The notes under the pieces are model-generated. The model ran no database searches. It worked only from the letters and a program-made list of their open reading frames with translations, and had not been told where the DNA came from. DNA of 64,000 nucleotides, taken from assembly GCA_905221615.1 (NCBI GenBank), contig CAJNDT010003380.1, positions 244,204-308,203 on the forward strand, in the 5' to 3' direction. The number at the start of each line of letters is the position of its first letter. Within the stretch, counting starts at the first letter, position 1. This stretch comes from Symbiodinium sp. CCMP2592. Its lineage: Eukaryota; Sar; Dinophyceae; Suessiales; Symbiodiniaceae. Below, piece after piece: positions 45,701 through 55,079 of this stretch. A program made the translations under genes and the position numbers.

Positions 45701-47755
45701 CGCAGAGGTGACTTCATGGAGGAAGGATGGAAGCCCCTTATCCCATGGAACGGCAAGCGAGACCTGCGCCCTTACGACGGTCGCTCTTCTCAGCAACAGA
45801 CCGTTGAAGTCCAAGATCTGGTATACGCGGACGATCTCGCCACCTGCATTATTGAGCCCAGAGTCGAACGGCTCCCTGCGGCTGTGCGCAGTGTGGCCAG
45901 TGCGTCAATTGACGTGCTTGCGGGACACGGGCTACGTGCAAACGTCGGGCCCAAGAAGACCGCGGCCCTACTGTCGCCAGTTGGCGAAGGTTCCAAGGCC
46001 GTGCGCAGACAAGTCTTCTCCCGAGGGGGGGGCAAGATGCCTATCCTCAGAGAAAATGGGCCTGGCGTGTGGCTTACCGCAGTGTCCCATTATAAGCATC
46101 TTGGATCCACCGTGTCTTTTGATGGCGCCATGGCAGCAGAAGTCCGATCGCGTCTCCAAGCTGCCAGAGGTTGTTTTAGTGATGGCAAAAGGGATGTTTT
46201 CTGCAGCCCGCGTATCAATCTTTCCCGTAGGGTTGGTTTGTTCAGGGCGCATGTGCTGTCGTCCCTGCTCGCTGGTAGTGGAGGCTGGCCGCAGCTGTGC
46301 AAAAAGGGGTGGAGCTTGTTGGAGACCGGCTTTTACCGCATGCTTCGGCAGATGCTCCGAATCCCTAGGGAGCACGACCAGCGATGGACGTATGCACAGA
46401 TCCTGTCAGCCGTATCCCTCCCTTCTTTGGAGGGGTTACTGGCCCTAGAGCGCCTGCGTTTCCTTGCTCAGCTTGTTCGCAGTGGCCCCAATGCAGTCTT
46501 TGCGCTCTTACAACAGGCGCCGTCGGCGCTTAAGGCATTTCGGACCGCGGAGGCGTGGTTATTGCAGGCTGTAGGGAGCGTAGGTGCGCCAGGCACTTTC
46601 GATGACAGCTGGGATGCATGGTGTGCACTCATTCGGCAGCCGGGCAAGTGGAAGGGTTTGCTAAAGCGTGCGGAGCAATGGCATATTTATAGCATCAAGG
46701 CGCAGGCCAAATACCAGTTGTTCATCCGTGACATTTGGGATCATGCGCCACGTGAGCATGTTGATGTTGGCCAAGTGCAGCATGCCTGTCTGCAGTGCAA
46801 GATAGCATTCAACGATTGCCACGCCTGGTCGGCACACGCAGCCAAGGTTCATCGATACCGTTCCCGGGCGCGTCGCTTTGCGATCGGAGGGAGGTGCCAG
46901 GCATGCGCGATGTCCTTCTCCAACAACATGCAGTATCGGCGTCACTTGCAGGTTTCAGCAATTTGTTGCCAGGCAATTGAGGCTAATTTTGCAGGTTTGT
47001 TTTCAGTTGTGACATTGCAGACTGAGCATTTACAGGGACCTGCAGTCGAAGGGGTTGGTACAGGGCACTTACCACCTCTCGGACCTTTGGTTTCCACTCC
47101 GCTGTTTGCTTGCCTACAGGAAGGCACTTGGCACGCCACGGAACAGATCTTTGAGAAGGTCATTTCTGTTGTGGAGCCTCTCCCCATCCTTAGGAATACG
47201 GTTTCTGCCTGGCTCCTAGGGTTGCAGGAGGGGGAATGCCGGACATTTGCCGAAGATGCTCTTTTGGCACTGCAAGCAGATTTGTGGTGCACGACTGCTT
47301 CCCATACGCGACGGGATAAGGAGGACGTGAATAGTGGTTTCATCCCCGACCTTAAGCCATTTCCACCCGCTGTTTCTGGCCAGGGTCCGCAGCTGCTAGT
47401 AGAGGCTCCCGCTAGTTGCAAGAACCGGCGACAGGTTCGAGTGACTTTCGATTCAGCTCCGATTGCGCCAGAAGTGCCCAGCAATGTGTGCTTAAAGATC
47501 CCATCCCCACCGGTTCCGTGCAGAACCTTCTGGGAACCATTATCCTGCCAGTTACGTGGATTTGTCAAGTTTCATACTTGGCTTGATCATGCCCTGGCTT
47601 GGCTCCGCTTTACTTTACTGACATGTCGGCGAGGTACCCCATGTTACCTGGACTGTCGGTTTGCTAGGGCTTTGGGAGGCGAGTTCGCCGGCTGGCTCGA
47701 AGAATGTGTCCGGCTGTCGCCCGAACCGCGCTCCCTCTCACTCTGTTTCACTTGA
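39419..47755 (+). CDS. LINE C ORF2, main part: module 3, RNase H, APE endonuclease, reverse transcriptase, zinc fingers
   Basis: Homologous coding starts at about 39.7 kb (DFAIALDCRPILQGW); the ATG at 39419 is only where the frame opens. PQ module 3 (VPVNPQSTAGAGTFLAVP) lies near 40535 and a membrane-like IVALLIAVLLCL near 41580. RNase H at 42680-43120 has TADGSYN, AYVAEVVGLLWA, FRADNQAAL and VKGHSGDVANELADGLA, so the catalytic acidic residues are present. The endonuclease at 43370-44165 has SFNAL, VQEAR, VDGNCRVG, CDFVG and STPDH. The reverse transcriptase at 44930-46120 has KACGPDWIP, LFTDISSAYYSV, RRGTRPGSSLADVL, LVYADDLA and a YKHLGS motif. Two fingers follow: C-x2-C-x12-H-x4-H near 46790-46860 and C-x2-C-x12-H-x6-C near 46895-46965. 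A 250-residue tail is unrecognised. All key catalytic motifs look intact. Confidence 0.92.
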   Translation: MKSCPCRICCPRCKDGIVTSMFLEVRGDDEVIISARSLKKVQGFSCCDLCMVGITLRLLQRSMAYRCTGRQHRLRVPLFVMPVTRVFVSGALPNVPVPPAPYRPGDFAIALDCRPILQGWQQFLVLDFHCLHSELAQHYETFAPEGFQAQIEGAAMDNDRLLVSRGTVLTIMWVPVTPDSHQAPAETPPDIELVSDIEPQQAGSSDEATSGHGRPGADLERRVADRSRSPVRPPAARAIGAALLVQALQGSEAAVTARGPDYQPIAALGAGVAGAQHGRAEAFRGRALIQRPPPDVTRPAPSAFLEPAVDPAATLPPLRATAVVPFLVYALDYWPELVQVTLSFPASVMQASATVSEHRDWHYREIAPVLVPVNPQSTAGAGTFLAVPAWDSELVPVLVDRTHLDGRIHAALLATVTERRSILSAVGQEPRDDIVVYVRDEPLALRDGQACPLQPGDLINIAWEMHPTIVLASLSDMLLSDEGWDTQVVLPGHFDQAIRIVSDVETVTMHLVQDGSSLDRQVSDTLQINFDLCLVHAVPQVWDHCVDGTYLRTVVAACPVSSFAGQVGEGVVLLDLRPVRQGFEWHIVGPEGFDLETFVHHMQPLCPDGYLVQVRGGEVQHTHTGTYLQVPTGGVLTVYFISGDVASSDTDSDDSRGNDDDGPPSGGEGTGANSTCYEAPLAGSEAPEDGGAQDQGNCVAGGGTSTGGSECASWPCMRARIVALLIAVLLCLPRHTDCDSTPLDGRVVKWGVGCAHHALRSGPRRFTPVLLSGDAGESLAQLHCYMPHRIAWSVPGCIGLCMLRSLAGVRYRQAAERHCISADTCERPWGPRWGAPRVLRRLFFYIVGAELLLGCTVEGVQHTYPSRFSASTGSLPVPPEAPCVSVDLHGDFRRLPTPCRSHFGTPGDVFCGGPEVVVAADDDAWRADVQVWFGAGYIGPTLLEECLQHDVRPMFLASTLVETLHEHMLEVGIVRPHADAGPADDTIAQSIVEDASCPDRAQICPRTLSLDTLVPAERDRLATGRAEVFDLTEGQCALPCNLEQVHALLRKVDLRALGDAPSDVPKPERFSHWLQSKAVGRAPGPHEHLVITADGSYNPATGDAGWAVVLSASTADDPTGQFIGCIFGPVEQRVVQEATSAYVAEVVGLLWAAVVALKLPTPVEVIFRADNQAALDGVCGQAQTPGTAACLAARSFHFALAIPGARHPLYTHVKGHSGDVANELADGLANLGASGRHSTWPFLVPLDFWLRDHAAAARWLPHFCLSGAAPDVMPKMRDNMFAWEAQQAPAVLSPEQLLHPFTRALQSQKQGAMRKSFDFECRCASFNALSLLHPDYAERGKGDGLYGAAGRVGLLSASFAKAGIFLAGVQEARTPTGICRHQQYVRYCGGANDRNCYGVEFWVAHGESWPRHSFTVCHTDPCRMLGLLEFSGLSLSVFVGHGPHRAHTSAAKQQWWTESLRLCRALARSADWLVFVDGNCRVGSETSSFVGGWQPDPEDEAGFAFHALLQQLRVWLPSTFEFCMEGCGGTYLQPMTRNLQRCDFVGLPTSWADWRVRTFVDPEISSGHSTPDHFATVAVCHIALQQSRGGSKAKRIDPAALRDPKNQEKITAILRAAPAVRWEVNVNDHAAVLVEFLYEQLADAFPLSGRRLRRSFFSEETGEVHALIGRLRRAVRSRTVAMNLTRVRCAFLAWKAGAVFDDLFFTGWTARLAAVTQTLVARLSEAGKVLRRLCRRDKRTHVDALADEIERAPAGDVHVALKRLLRPRKFRRQGHQPLQQLRKVSGGFCASQDEVNEEWRRHFAALEGGVAVSTKELVQYGLQQQHDAPPIEVLGHDEVPDLVSLAGHFRSVSPNKACGPDWIPPAICRTFACQMAVLFYPVLLKTLAFAAEPVGMKGGTLYRIPKPGAPDPSAVTAQRAILVQSVLEKVLHKAVRGLAVTEWDRRAPDLMIGGRKGRSYILGFFCTRAFLEFTRRKSLPAAVLFTDISSAYYSVIRELITGGRLENATVLEIAESLSLTPDDLQALQAHVADEPLLCGEGAGALLTALTHELHSGTWFLMHQDDALVHTRRGTRPGSSLADVLYGLLFTKVLERRGDFMEEGWKPLIPWNGKRDLRPYDGRSSQQQTVEVQDLVYADDLATCIIEPRVERLPAAVRSVASASIDVLAGHGLRANVGPKKTAALLSPVGEGSKAVRRQVFSRGGGKMPILRENGPGVWLTAVSHYKHLGSTVSFDGAMAAEVRSRLQAARGCFSDGKRDVFCSPRINLSRRVGLFRAHVLSSLLAGSGGWPQLCKKGWSLLETGFYRMLRQMLRIPREHDQRWTYAQILSAVSLPSLEGLLALERLRFLAQLVRSGPNAVFALLQQAPSALKAFRTAEAWLLQAVGSVGAPGTFDDSWDAWCALIRQPGKWKGLLKRAEQWHIYSIKAQAKYQLFIRDIWDHAPREHVDVGQVQHACLQCKIAFNDCHAWSAHAAKVHRYRSRARRFAIGGRCQACAMSFSNNMQYRRHLQVSAICCQAIEANFAGLFSVVTLQTEHLQGPAVEGVGTGHLPPLGPLVSTPLFACLQEGTWHATEQIFEKVISVVEPLPILRNTVSAWLLGLQEGECRTFAEDALLALQADLWCTTASHTRRDKEDVNSGFIPDLKPFPPAVSGQGPQLLVEAPASCKNRRQVRVTFDSAPIAPEVPSNVCLKIPSPPVPCRTFWEPLSCQLRGFVKFHTWLDHALAWLRFTLLTCRRGTPCYLDCRFARALGGEFAGWLEECVRLSPEPRSLSLCFT

Positions 47756-49253
47756 ATTCGTTTGTTGCTAGAGGTACGCTCTCGGAGAGTATTGCACCTT
47801 CTGAAGAAGAATACTATTTTGGGCGGATCCGTGTTGCGGTTAAACTAAGAGGAGCCCAAAACCCTATTCTACATAGTAAGCCCCTTGCAATTGCCAAAGC
47901 CTCTACATTAATCTGAGAATTTCCGAAAATAGGGGACCCAAACATAGTACCTTAAATAGTAGGATCCTTATTATAAGGACCCCAAATTAAGGTACCCTTA
48001 ACTATCGGAAGCTCTAAACCCCAAACCCTAAACCCTTTATAGAACCCTTAATTATAGATCCCTTTAAAGGAACCCTTTAAAAGTACCCCAAATTACCGGA
48101 AACTCCCAATCTGAAGCTGTGCTCCCAGGCACCGAAGCCAAAACAGGAAGAGGCGCTCAGCTGAGCGCTCGAGTGAGCCAGAACAGCCACAAGTTTGTTT
48201 GCTTGTTTTTTTTGTTTAAGGGCCTTTTTTTTGCCACAAGGTTAGGGCTTTTAGGATTTTTAGGGTGTGTAGGGCTTTCAGGAATTTTTAGGGTTTAGGG
48301 CTTAGGGTTTTTAGGGTTTAGGGGTTGTAAAGGTTTTTAGGGTTTGGCGATCATAAGTTTAGGGCTTAGGGTTCATAAGCTTAGGGCTTTTAGGGTTTAG
48401 GGTTTAAGGGGAGACACGGAAATAACTAGAACAGCCACAGGTTTAGAGTTCAAAGGGGGCCTAGGGTTTAGGGTTGTAGGGGTTTGAAGGTTTTAGGGTT
48501 TAGGGTTCTAGGGGTTTGAGGGTTTTAGGGTTTTGGATTCTAGGGGTTCAGGGTCTAAAGGGAGTTTAAGGTTTCAAGGGTTTAGGGTTTAAAGGGTTTA
48601 GGGCTCAGGGTTTACGGTTCAGAGGGTTGAGGGCTTAAGGGTTGAGAGGGTTTAGGGTTCTAGGATGCCGGCCGGGTAGCCTAAGAAAAAAAAGGGTTCC
48701 CTTCTTGGCATGAGATAACTTTGTACGGAACCTAGCACTACCAAAAGGGAAAACGGGCCCAGTGGAGAAGGCCCGCAGTTGCAAAGTTTAAGGATTAGCG
48801 ATCAGAAGTTTAGGGTTTAGGGCTTATAAGCGTAGGGTTTAGGGTTTGTAAGTTCAGGGTTTAGGGGGCAGACGCGCTGATAACTTTCGGGTATTGGGCT
48901 TTTTAATCGTCGTGACCTGTCTCCTTGTGCCAAGCAGTCGTTTGGTTGAGGGTTTAGGGTTGCTGCTGGACCGAGAAACCCACATGTTTTCGGGCTCCTT
49001 ATCATGTTTTCCTCAATAAAGGCCCTGCAAAACGGTAGGTTTATTGGGGTGAGGGTAGGTATACACCCTTAATATAGCCATTTTTTATTCATTATATAGC
49101 CCATTATAGGATAGGAGTCCCCATTAAGGGTCCCTAGGGGTCAAACACCCTATTTAGACTACCACACAACCCGAAATGGGATTGTTGAGGTTGTTTGGGG
49201 AGGGAGTCTGCTCTTCATGCAACAGCCGAACTTCTACAACAACACGGTTTAAG
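47756..49253. other. Non-coding stretch dense in degenerate TTTAGGG
   Basis: Long runs of GGGTTTAGGG variants (48240-48660 and 48780-48960). Foldback-like GGAATTTCCGAAAATAGGGG sequence is near 47920. No gene seen. Confidence 0.7.
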
Positions 49254-49286
49254 GTTTAGGGTTTAGGGTTTAGGGTTTAGGGTTTA
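49254..49286. repeat. Telomere-type TTTAGGG array, about five units
   Basis: Uninterrupted GGTTTAG units, plant-type telomere heptamer. Confidence 0.9.
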
Positions 49287-49952
49287 TATACAACCACTGA
49301 AACCATAGTTCGGAGGGCGACGGTTAAGGGCTTTATGTGTGGCATGGGAAATCGGACTGAGTTGTTCGAGCTCGCGGGCACCAGTCTAGGTGATACACTG
49401 TTTGGTCTGGAGTCTGGAGTGTGAGTTTGAGTGCTTCAGTGCTCCGGTTCATGTTTTTAAGGCTCGCTGGTTTTGCCCTAATTAAACCCTAAACCCCTAA
49501 ATCCTAAACCCCGGTTTGAAGTTGCCTTTATGCTACAATGGCCACTGCACAGAAACCCTTCTCTACTTTCTACCATATAGGTACTTTGGGCCCTGTGGGA
49601 GTGGTGTTCATGACGATGATGATGACCCCATCGAAAAACAATAAGAGTAATAATATAATAAAAGCAGTGCTAGCAACAATAAGACTAACAACACTAACAA
49701 CACTATTACCGTTGATAGTAACAACAGGAAAACCTCTTTGGAAACAAGTAGTAAGAAGTAGTAACGGTGTGGTGGTGATGATGATGATCATGTGTATTTA
49801 TGATGATGAGATTGATGCTAATGATAGAGAAGAGGAAGCGGACTACCAGGGCATTAACACAAACACGACCATGGTGATAAAACAGCAGGAAGATTACACG
49901 GTAAAAGCGCGGCAGCTTTTCCATGCTTAGCTCCGAAGTTGTCGTATGTCAC

Positions 49953-50297
49953 CTACTGCTCAACATCCTGCTCAGGCTCTTCTGTCGTGTCGTGTGGCCC
50001 GGCCTCTGACTCAAGAAAACTAGGCCTCGGCGGGAGTCGGAGAAGACGGATCCCAGGTTGCCCAGGAGGCAAATAGTCGTTCGGGTTATACTCCCTGGGT
50101 GCTGGCGGCGGCGCATAGTCGTTCGGATTGTACTGCATGGGCGCCGGCGTGGGCTTGAGTGTGAGAAGTCTCAGGCCAGGAACCAACTCGTTCACGCGGC
50201 GATGCATGTGTGGTGGCATGCGTCCCAACTGATTATAGACCTTTGTGGCATGGTTCAGGTTTCGGCCCTTTAGGGCTTTGGGGCAAAGTAGGACCAC
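49953..50297 (-). CDS. Possible terminal exon of a Pro/Tyr-rich protein
   Basis: Open on the minus strand from an AG|G acceptor-like site near 50298 to a stop at 49953. Contains a repeated peptide (MQYNPNDYAPPPAP, then REYNPNDYLPPGQPG) and an acidic end (TTEEPEQDVEQ). Similar low-complexity exon-like fragments on the same strand are near 52320 (QYDDRRRYDDRRRP) and 54900 (YADADYYQPSGAVNYGQRP), which may belong to one gene. No family recognised. Confidence 0.35.
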   Translation of the reverse strand: MVLLCPKALKGRNLNHATKVYNQLGRMPPHMHRRVNELVPGLRLLTLKPTPAPMQYNPNDYAPPPAPREYNPNDYLPPGQPGIRLLRLPPRPSFLESEAGPHDTTEEPEQDVEQ

Positions 50298-51461
50298 CTA
50301 TACCGGAAATAAAGTAAGTTGAAAAAATTGTATGGTTCAAGTCATGTGGGAGCTGCAATACAGTCGAATACCCTAGGGCTCCACAGTATTCCTCCGTGGG
50401 GTTCATATATAGAACCCTAGAAAGGCAATCCCAAAAAGGAACTACTATGGAGCCTATGGGTACATGCCAGGATGCTGTAGTGGTGGGCTCGTCCTCCAAA
50501 GGCGAAATGTATTGCCGACCGTGCCGATCGAGGTGTGGTTCTTGCTGCACAGCATCATAATGCCTGGCTTTTGGCTTTCATTTGTCGAAAGTTGCTCTTT
50601 AGGGCAGTCTCTTTCTTTCCCCAGCAGTGTGCCAATACTAGCTGCGCTCGTCGATCGTACCTAAATAGTCGCCATTGGAAGTCGTTTCATATTTGAGTTG
50701 ACCCAAGAAAGGAACTACAATGGAGACTATAGACAGAACAGTTGGTTGTGTGACAGCATTCCTCGGCTCTTGTGACAGCGACGCGCCGATTCAACCCTAG
50801 ACCCTGTAACCTAAGGGTCCAAGTACCTAATAATGATATACTCTCCCAAACAGTAACCTACGTAACTACTATCCGAAACCTAAGGACCTAACTGTTGGGT
50901 CCTTGAGACCCTTAGGGCTACAGGGTTTAGGGTTCTAGGAGATAAAGGGGTTTAGGGCTGAAGACTCTATCTAGGTTCCTGAGCAGCCTTGTAACAAGGG
51001 TGCCCTTTTGCATGCTATTCGGTTTTAACAAGGGGACCCTAAAAGGTACTACTCAGGAACCTAATAGACCCTAAGCCCCTATAGACCCCTTATAGAACCC
51101 TTTAAGGAACACTGCTATAAGCCTTAAGAATCCGATTCATCCAGAGTGCCGCCTCTTGTGTGTCGGTTGAGGATAACCCTGCACTGCCCTACGTCTCAAA
51201 AAGCCACACAAACTCTAAACCCTAAACCGGTTTAGGGTTTAGGGTTTAACCCTTAACCCTGCCCTAAACCCGAATCAACTCGTTCTGAGTGGTGCAGTCT
51301 TTTGAGACCAGGCAGGTTATCCCGGAAAGGCCGTGCTATCTGCATAACGTAGAACGTAGAAGGCTAAATGATTGCCAGTACTATTTCTAGAGTTCCCTAT
51401 TATAGCTATGCTATAATGGGCCCCAAAACCCTATTCTAATTATTCAGGCCTCTATACTAAA

Positions 51462-51564
51462 GGGAACTCCAGAAAGTTGGAATATGGATTAATGGTAGGA
51501 TCCCCTATAATTTATCTTAAAGGGGTCACGATAATGATATTCCAACTTTCTGGCTTCTACTGTA
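51462..51564. repeat. Foldback element, family CCAGAAAGTTGGAATAT, copy 1
   Basis: The arms CCAGAAAGTTGGAATAT and ATATTCCAACTTTCTGG are perfect reverse complements. Nearly identical along about 103 bp to 63738-63840. Confidence 0.9.
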
Positions 51565-52321
51565 GCGCTTGGCTATCCCAGGGCTCCAGTCTCCAGTTGC
51601 CAAGCTCCCAACTGCGCCATTTGTAAATTGTCGGGGTTTATTAAGCTTTAGGGATTAGGGTTTGGGGGATTTGGGGTTAAGGTTGATAACACCGTACATG
51701 GATATGTGGGTTGCTGGGTTACATCATATATTGATAGGAGCCTACTGGTTAGGTAATTATAGTACAATATACCCCCCAAACTCCATTCGATTTATCAATG
51801 CCCTCACATTCTGGCCTTCTTCTGTTGCAAGACAAAGAGCTTCTTCGAGTACTACCCAAGCCGAAGCCCTGAAAACCAAGGTTGCTACTCGAGTCCGAAC
51901 CCCTCGCCCTATTTATTACCCCTAAACCCTAAGCCAGGGCCCCTAAACCTTAAACCCTAAAGCCCTGTTAACCCTGAACCAGGATCCTAAACCATACAAT
52001 ACAACACGGGTTTGAGATCCTTGCAAAAAACCCGGACCCTCCCAGACCATACCACAACAGACCACACTATACTCTTCTGCACTGCACAATATTACACTAG
52101 TGGTCCTTATGGCAAATCTTGGCTCATACCCGCAGATGCCTGAAATCAGCCCATGTTAAGGAATCCTCTGTGTAAAGAGATCATGCAACTGCATGTACCT
52201 TCAAGGAAAGCCCGGTGACCACGATTTCCACAATCATAGCCCTGAGCCGCAAAACCCTTAAACGTCAAACCCACAGCCCGGGAAGAGCTAACCAGGAGAA
52301 AGTGGCCGGCGCCGATCGTCG

Positions 52322-53104
52322 TAGCGACGTCGGTCGTCGTATTGCCTGGGCTGGCGCACCGGCGCATTGATTCCGTGCCACAAAGGTCACATACCATGTC
52401 CTCCGACAGCTTGCCAAAACGAAATCAAACTCCCGACGAACTCCGCAACCAACCATGAGATTGGGTCCCTAACCACCCCTGAAACTTTCTATCCTCCCCA
52501 ATCCGAACTGCTGCTTAGATTTCGCCCTCAAGCTACACCTCGCATTCTATCACTCAAACCTGAAACCTTCCGTTCCAACTTCAAGCCTCAAACTCATGAG
52601 CAGCAACGCATTTCGTCGCCACTCTAAAGCTCGGACAACCTACAGTGGTTTTGGGCAGCTCCTCTGCTCGGATTATCGGAATCAAGCCTATCTCGGCTCA
52701 CTAAAGCTCTGGGTTTAGGGAGTGGTTTCAGATCGTGTAACAGCATGTCCCTTCAAGGAAAGCCCCAAGAACAGCGGCCGGGCATAGCGACGTCGGTCGT
52801 CGTATCTCCTGGGCTGGTGCACCGGCGAATTGATTCGGTGCCACAAACGAAATCAACCTCCCGGACGAACTCCGCAACCAACCATGAGATTGGGTCCCTA
52901 ACCACCCCTGAAACTTTCTATTCTCCCCAATCCGAACTGCTGCTTAGATTTCGCCCTCAAGCTACACCTCACATCCTATCACTCAAACCTGAAACCTTTC
53001 GTTCCAACTTCAAGCCTCAAACTCATGAGCAGCAACGCATTTCGTCGCCACTCTAAAGCTCGGACAACCTACAGTGGTTTTGGGCAGCTCCTCTGCCTCG
53101 CATC
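52322..53104. repeat. Tandem direct duplication, unit about 0.35 kb
   Basis: 52322-52680 and 52784-53104 are close to identical; the first copy has an extra 35 bases or so near 52385-52420. A diverged third copy is near 54950-55200. Confidence 0.85.
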
Positions 53105-53469
53105 ATCGGAATCAAGCCTAGCTCTGCTCTGAAGCTGGTTTAGCGACGGTAATATAGGGAGGGTTGTGGGCACATTATGTTATAATTATAATAAGATCCT
53201 AAAATAGTATAGGTAAGCATTTAGGCCCCTATATTAGGGTTTAGCGACAGTACCTCCAAGTGGTTTTGCTCAAATTCTCCATTGAAAGTAGATTTCCGGA
53301 ACTTGGATGATTCCGGTGCAGGAATTGGAACTCCACAGCATGGTTCCTGGACCCTTGTCCCTGACAAGTTAAACCAGCTCAGGTGTTACATGCCCCCCAT
53401 GCCAAGCCCTCTCGGTGGAAGGCAACAGAGATTCAAGTTGCTCGGCAACCAGATCATGGCACATGTATG

Positions 53470-54040
53470 CCAACATACAGAGAGATAAGTAGATAGACAC
53501 ATGACATAGATAGGTAGATGACAGATAGGTAGATACACATGTACATACACATGTACAGCATGTGCCTGTACGTACACCTACACACACTTTTCTATGAGCA
53601 CAGCATGACGCAACATGTTATATTGTAGCATAACAGAAAAGCTTCAAGCATACTCTAAAAATGTAGCATGAAACAATATAATACAGCATGGTATAATATG
53701 ATATAACACCCTATCATGTAATGAAAAATATACAATATAGTATGCTCACATCACATACCGCACAATAGCATGTAATTAATGCAGATGATTACGATATCAT
53801 AAGCATACTACAGCGTAAACATAGGTAGATGCACTTGTATTGACGCACACACAGAGTAAATGTAGGTGCGTACGTAGGTATGTGTGCGTATGTACTTTTG
53901 ACATACATATGTACATGTACCTGCGTAAATACATACATGCACGCAGGCATACATGCATGCATGCACACATACATACATCAATACATACATGCATACATAC
54001 GTACATACCTACATACATACATACACACATCCGTATATGT
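53470..54040. repeat. TACA/TAGA-rich simple sequence
   Basis: Degenerate tetranucleotide runs (ATACATACATAC, GTAGATAGACA). Apparent ORFs here are repeats of Cys/Met/Tyr/Val codons and are not genes. Confidence 0.85.
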
Positions 54041-55079
54041 AATACATGCTTGTGCGCCCGTGTTTGCATGTATACAGACCGATGCAACAAGATGCGTGTA
54101 CCGATACCTACATGCAGGAACTGACGCTGTGAACACTTGAGCAATAACCTAGTTAATCCCTAAACCTAAACCCTAAATCGTTCACGCGTGGTGAGGCCAA
54201 GTAACAATGTGAAATGGAAAGAAGTAGTCGAGGTCGTCGGCACCTGTGGATTGAAGAAGGCTTAGGCCCTCTTTTGCAGCTTGGGGCGTAGTGCTTTTGG
54301 GCTTTTGACTGCTCCTTTTCTGATGTATCGGTTGTGCGAAAGAAACTTAGATGATCAGATGCGCAATTACAGGCTTGGGGCGTACACACTTGGTGTATCT
54401 CATTCCCCCTGAGCGGCGTCTACTACGTCGCAGTGCTTTTCGAGATTCCAACCTCTTGAACCCGAAACTCAATCTCCGTGGAGGTGCGAGGTACTCAGTT
54501 AACTATACGCCTGCAATCGGATACAGCTTGGTTGCAGATCAAACTATAACTTTGAACCTCCAAGCACCGAGCCTAGGCTGAGAGTTCAGAAGTTTGGGGT
54601 TGCGAGTATGGGACAGAATCAGACAAGTACGTGGGTAAACAAACGCCGATCTAATCCAAATCCTTGTTCAACTTCGCCCCCGGCAGAGTTAGCCAAATCA
54701 TGGGACATTCGGTCTCCAGGGAACTTCCTGCTTTCTAGCAACTATCAGAACAGCAGCCATAGAAGGCCACCCGTCACAGAAGTTTCCCAGAAGCAGCTGA
54801 AGCCCTTCCACCAAGTCCTGAATCCTACGTACTTTATAAAGTCTGGAAGAGCAGCAGGAGGAGGCGGACGCCGTGGTCTCTGGCCGTAATTCACCGCACC
54901 ACTGGGCTGGTAGTAATCCGCATCCGCATAATGCCTCTGCTCGAAAGTTGGCACAACAAAACAAAATCAACCTCGCGTGCCGGACGAACTCTGCAGCCAG
55001 CCATGGAGTTGCATCCCTACCTCCTGAAAAGGACTATCGAGCCCCTGATACAATACTTCCATTTCGCCCTCTGTAATTA

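Larger units (their letters stand above)
35300..47760 (+). mobile_element. LINE-type retrotransposon C, nearly full length
   Basis: Non-LTR element, plus strand, about 12.4 kb: ORF1, then ORF2 with PQP modules, RNase H, APE-type endonuclease, reverse transcriptase and zinc fingers. It lies head-to-head with LINE A/B, about 4 kb apart. No LTR and no poly(A) tail are visible. Both ends are approximate: the 5' end is placed where the GC-rich stretch begins, the 3' end at the ORF2 stop. One frameshift near 39.7 kb breaks ORF2. Confidence 0.85.

Noticed and set aside
49538..49930. 130-codon plus-strand ORF rich in Met, Thr, Asn and Lys
   Set aside because: It covers degenerate trinucleotide runs (GAT, AAT, ACA) and reads in both directions as low-complexity sequence.
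53790..54144. Cys/Met/Val-rich ORFs on both strands
   Set aside because: Translation of TACA/TGTA tetranucleotide repeats.
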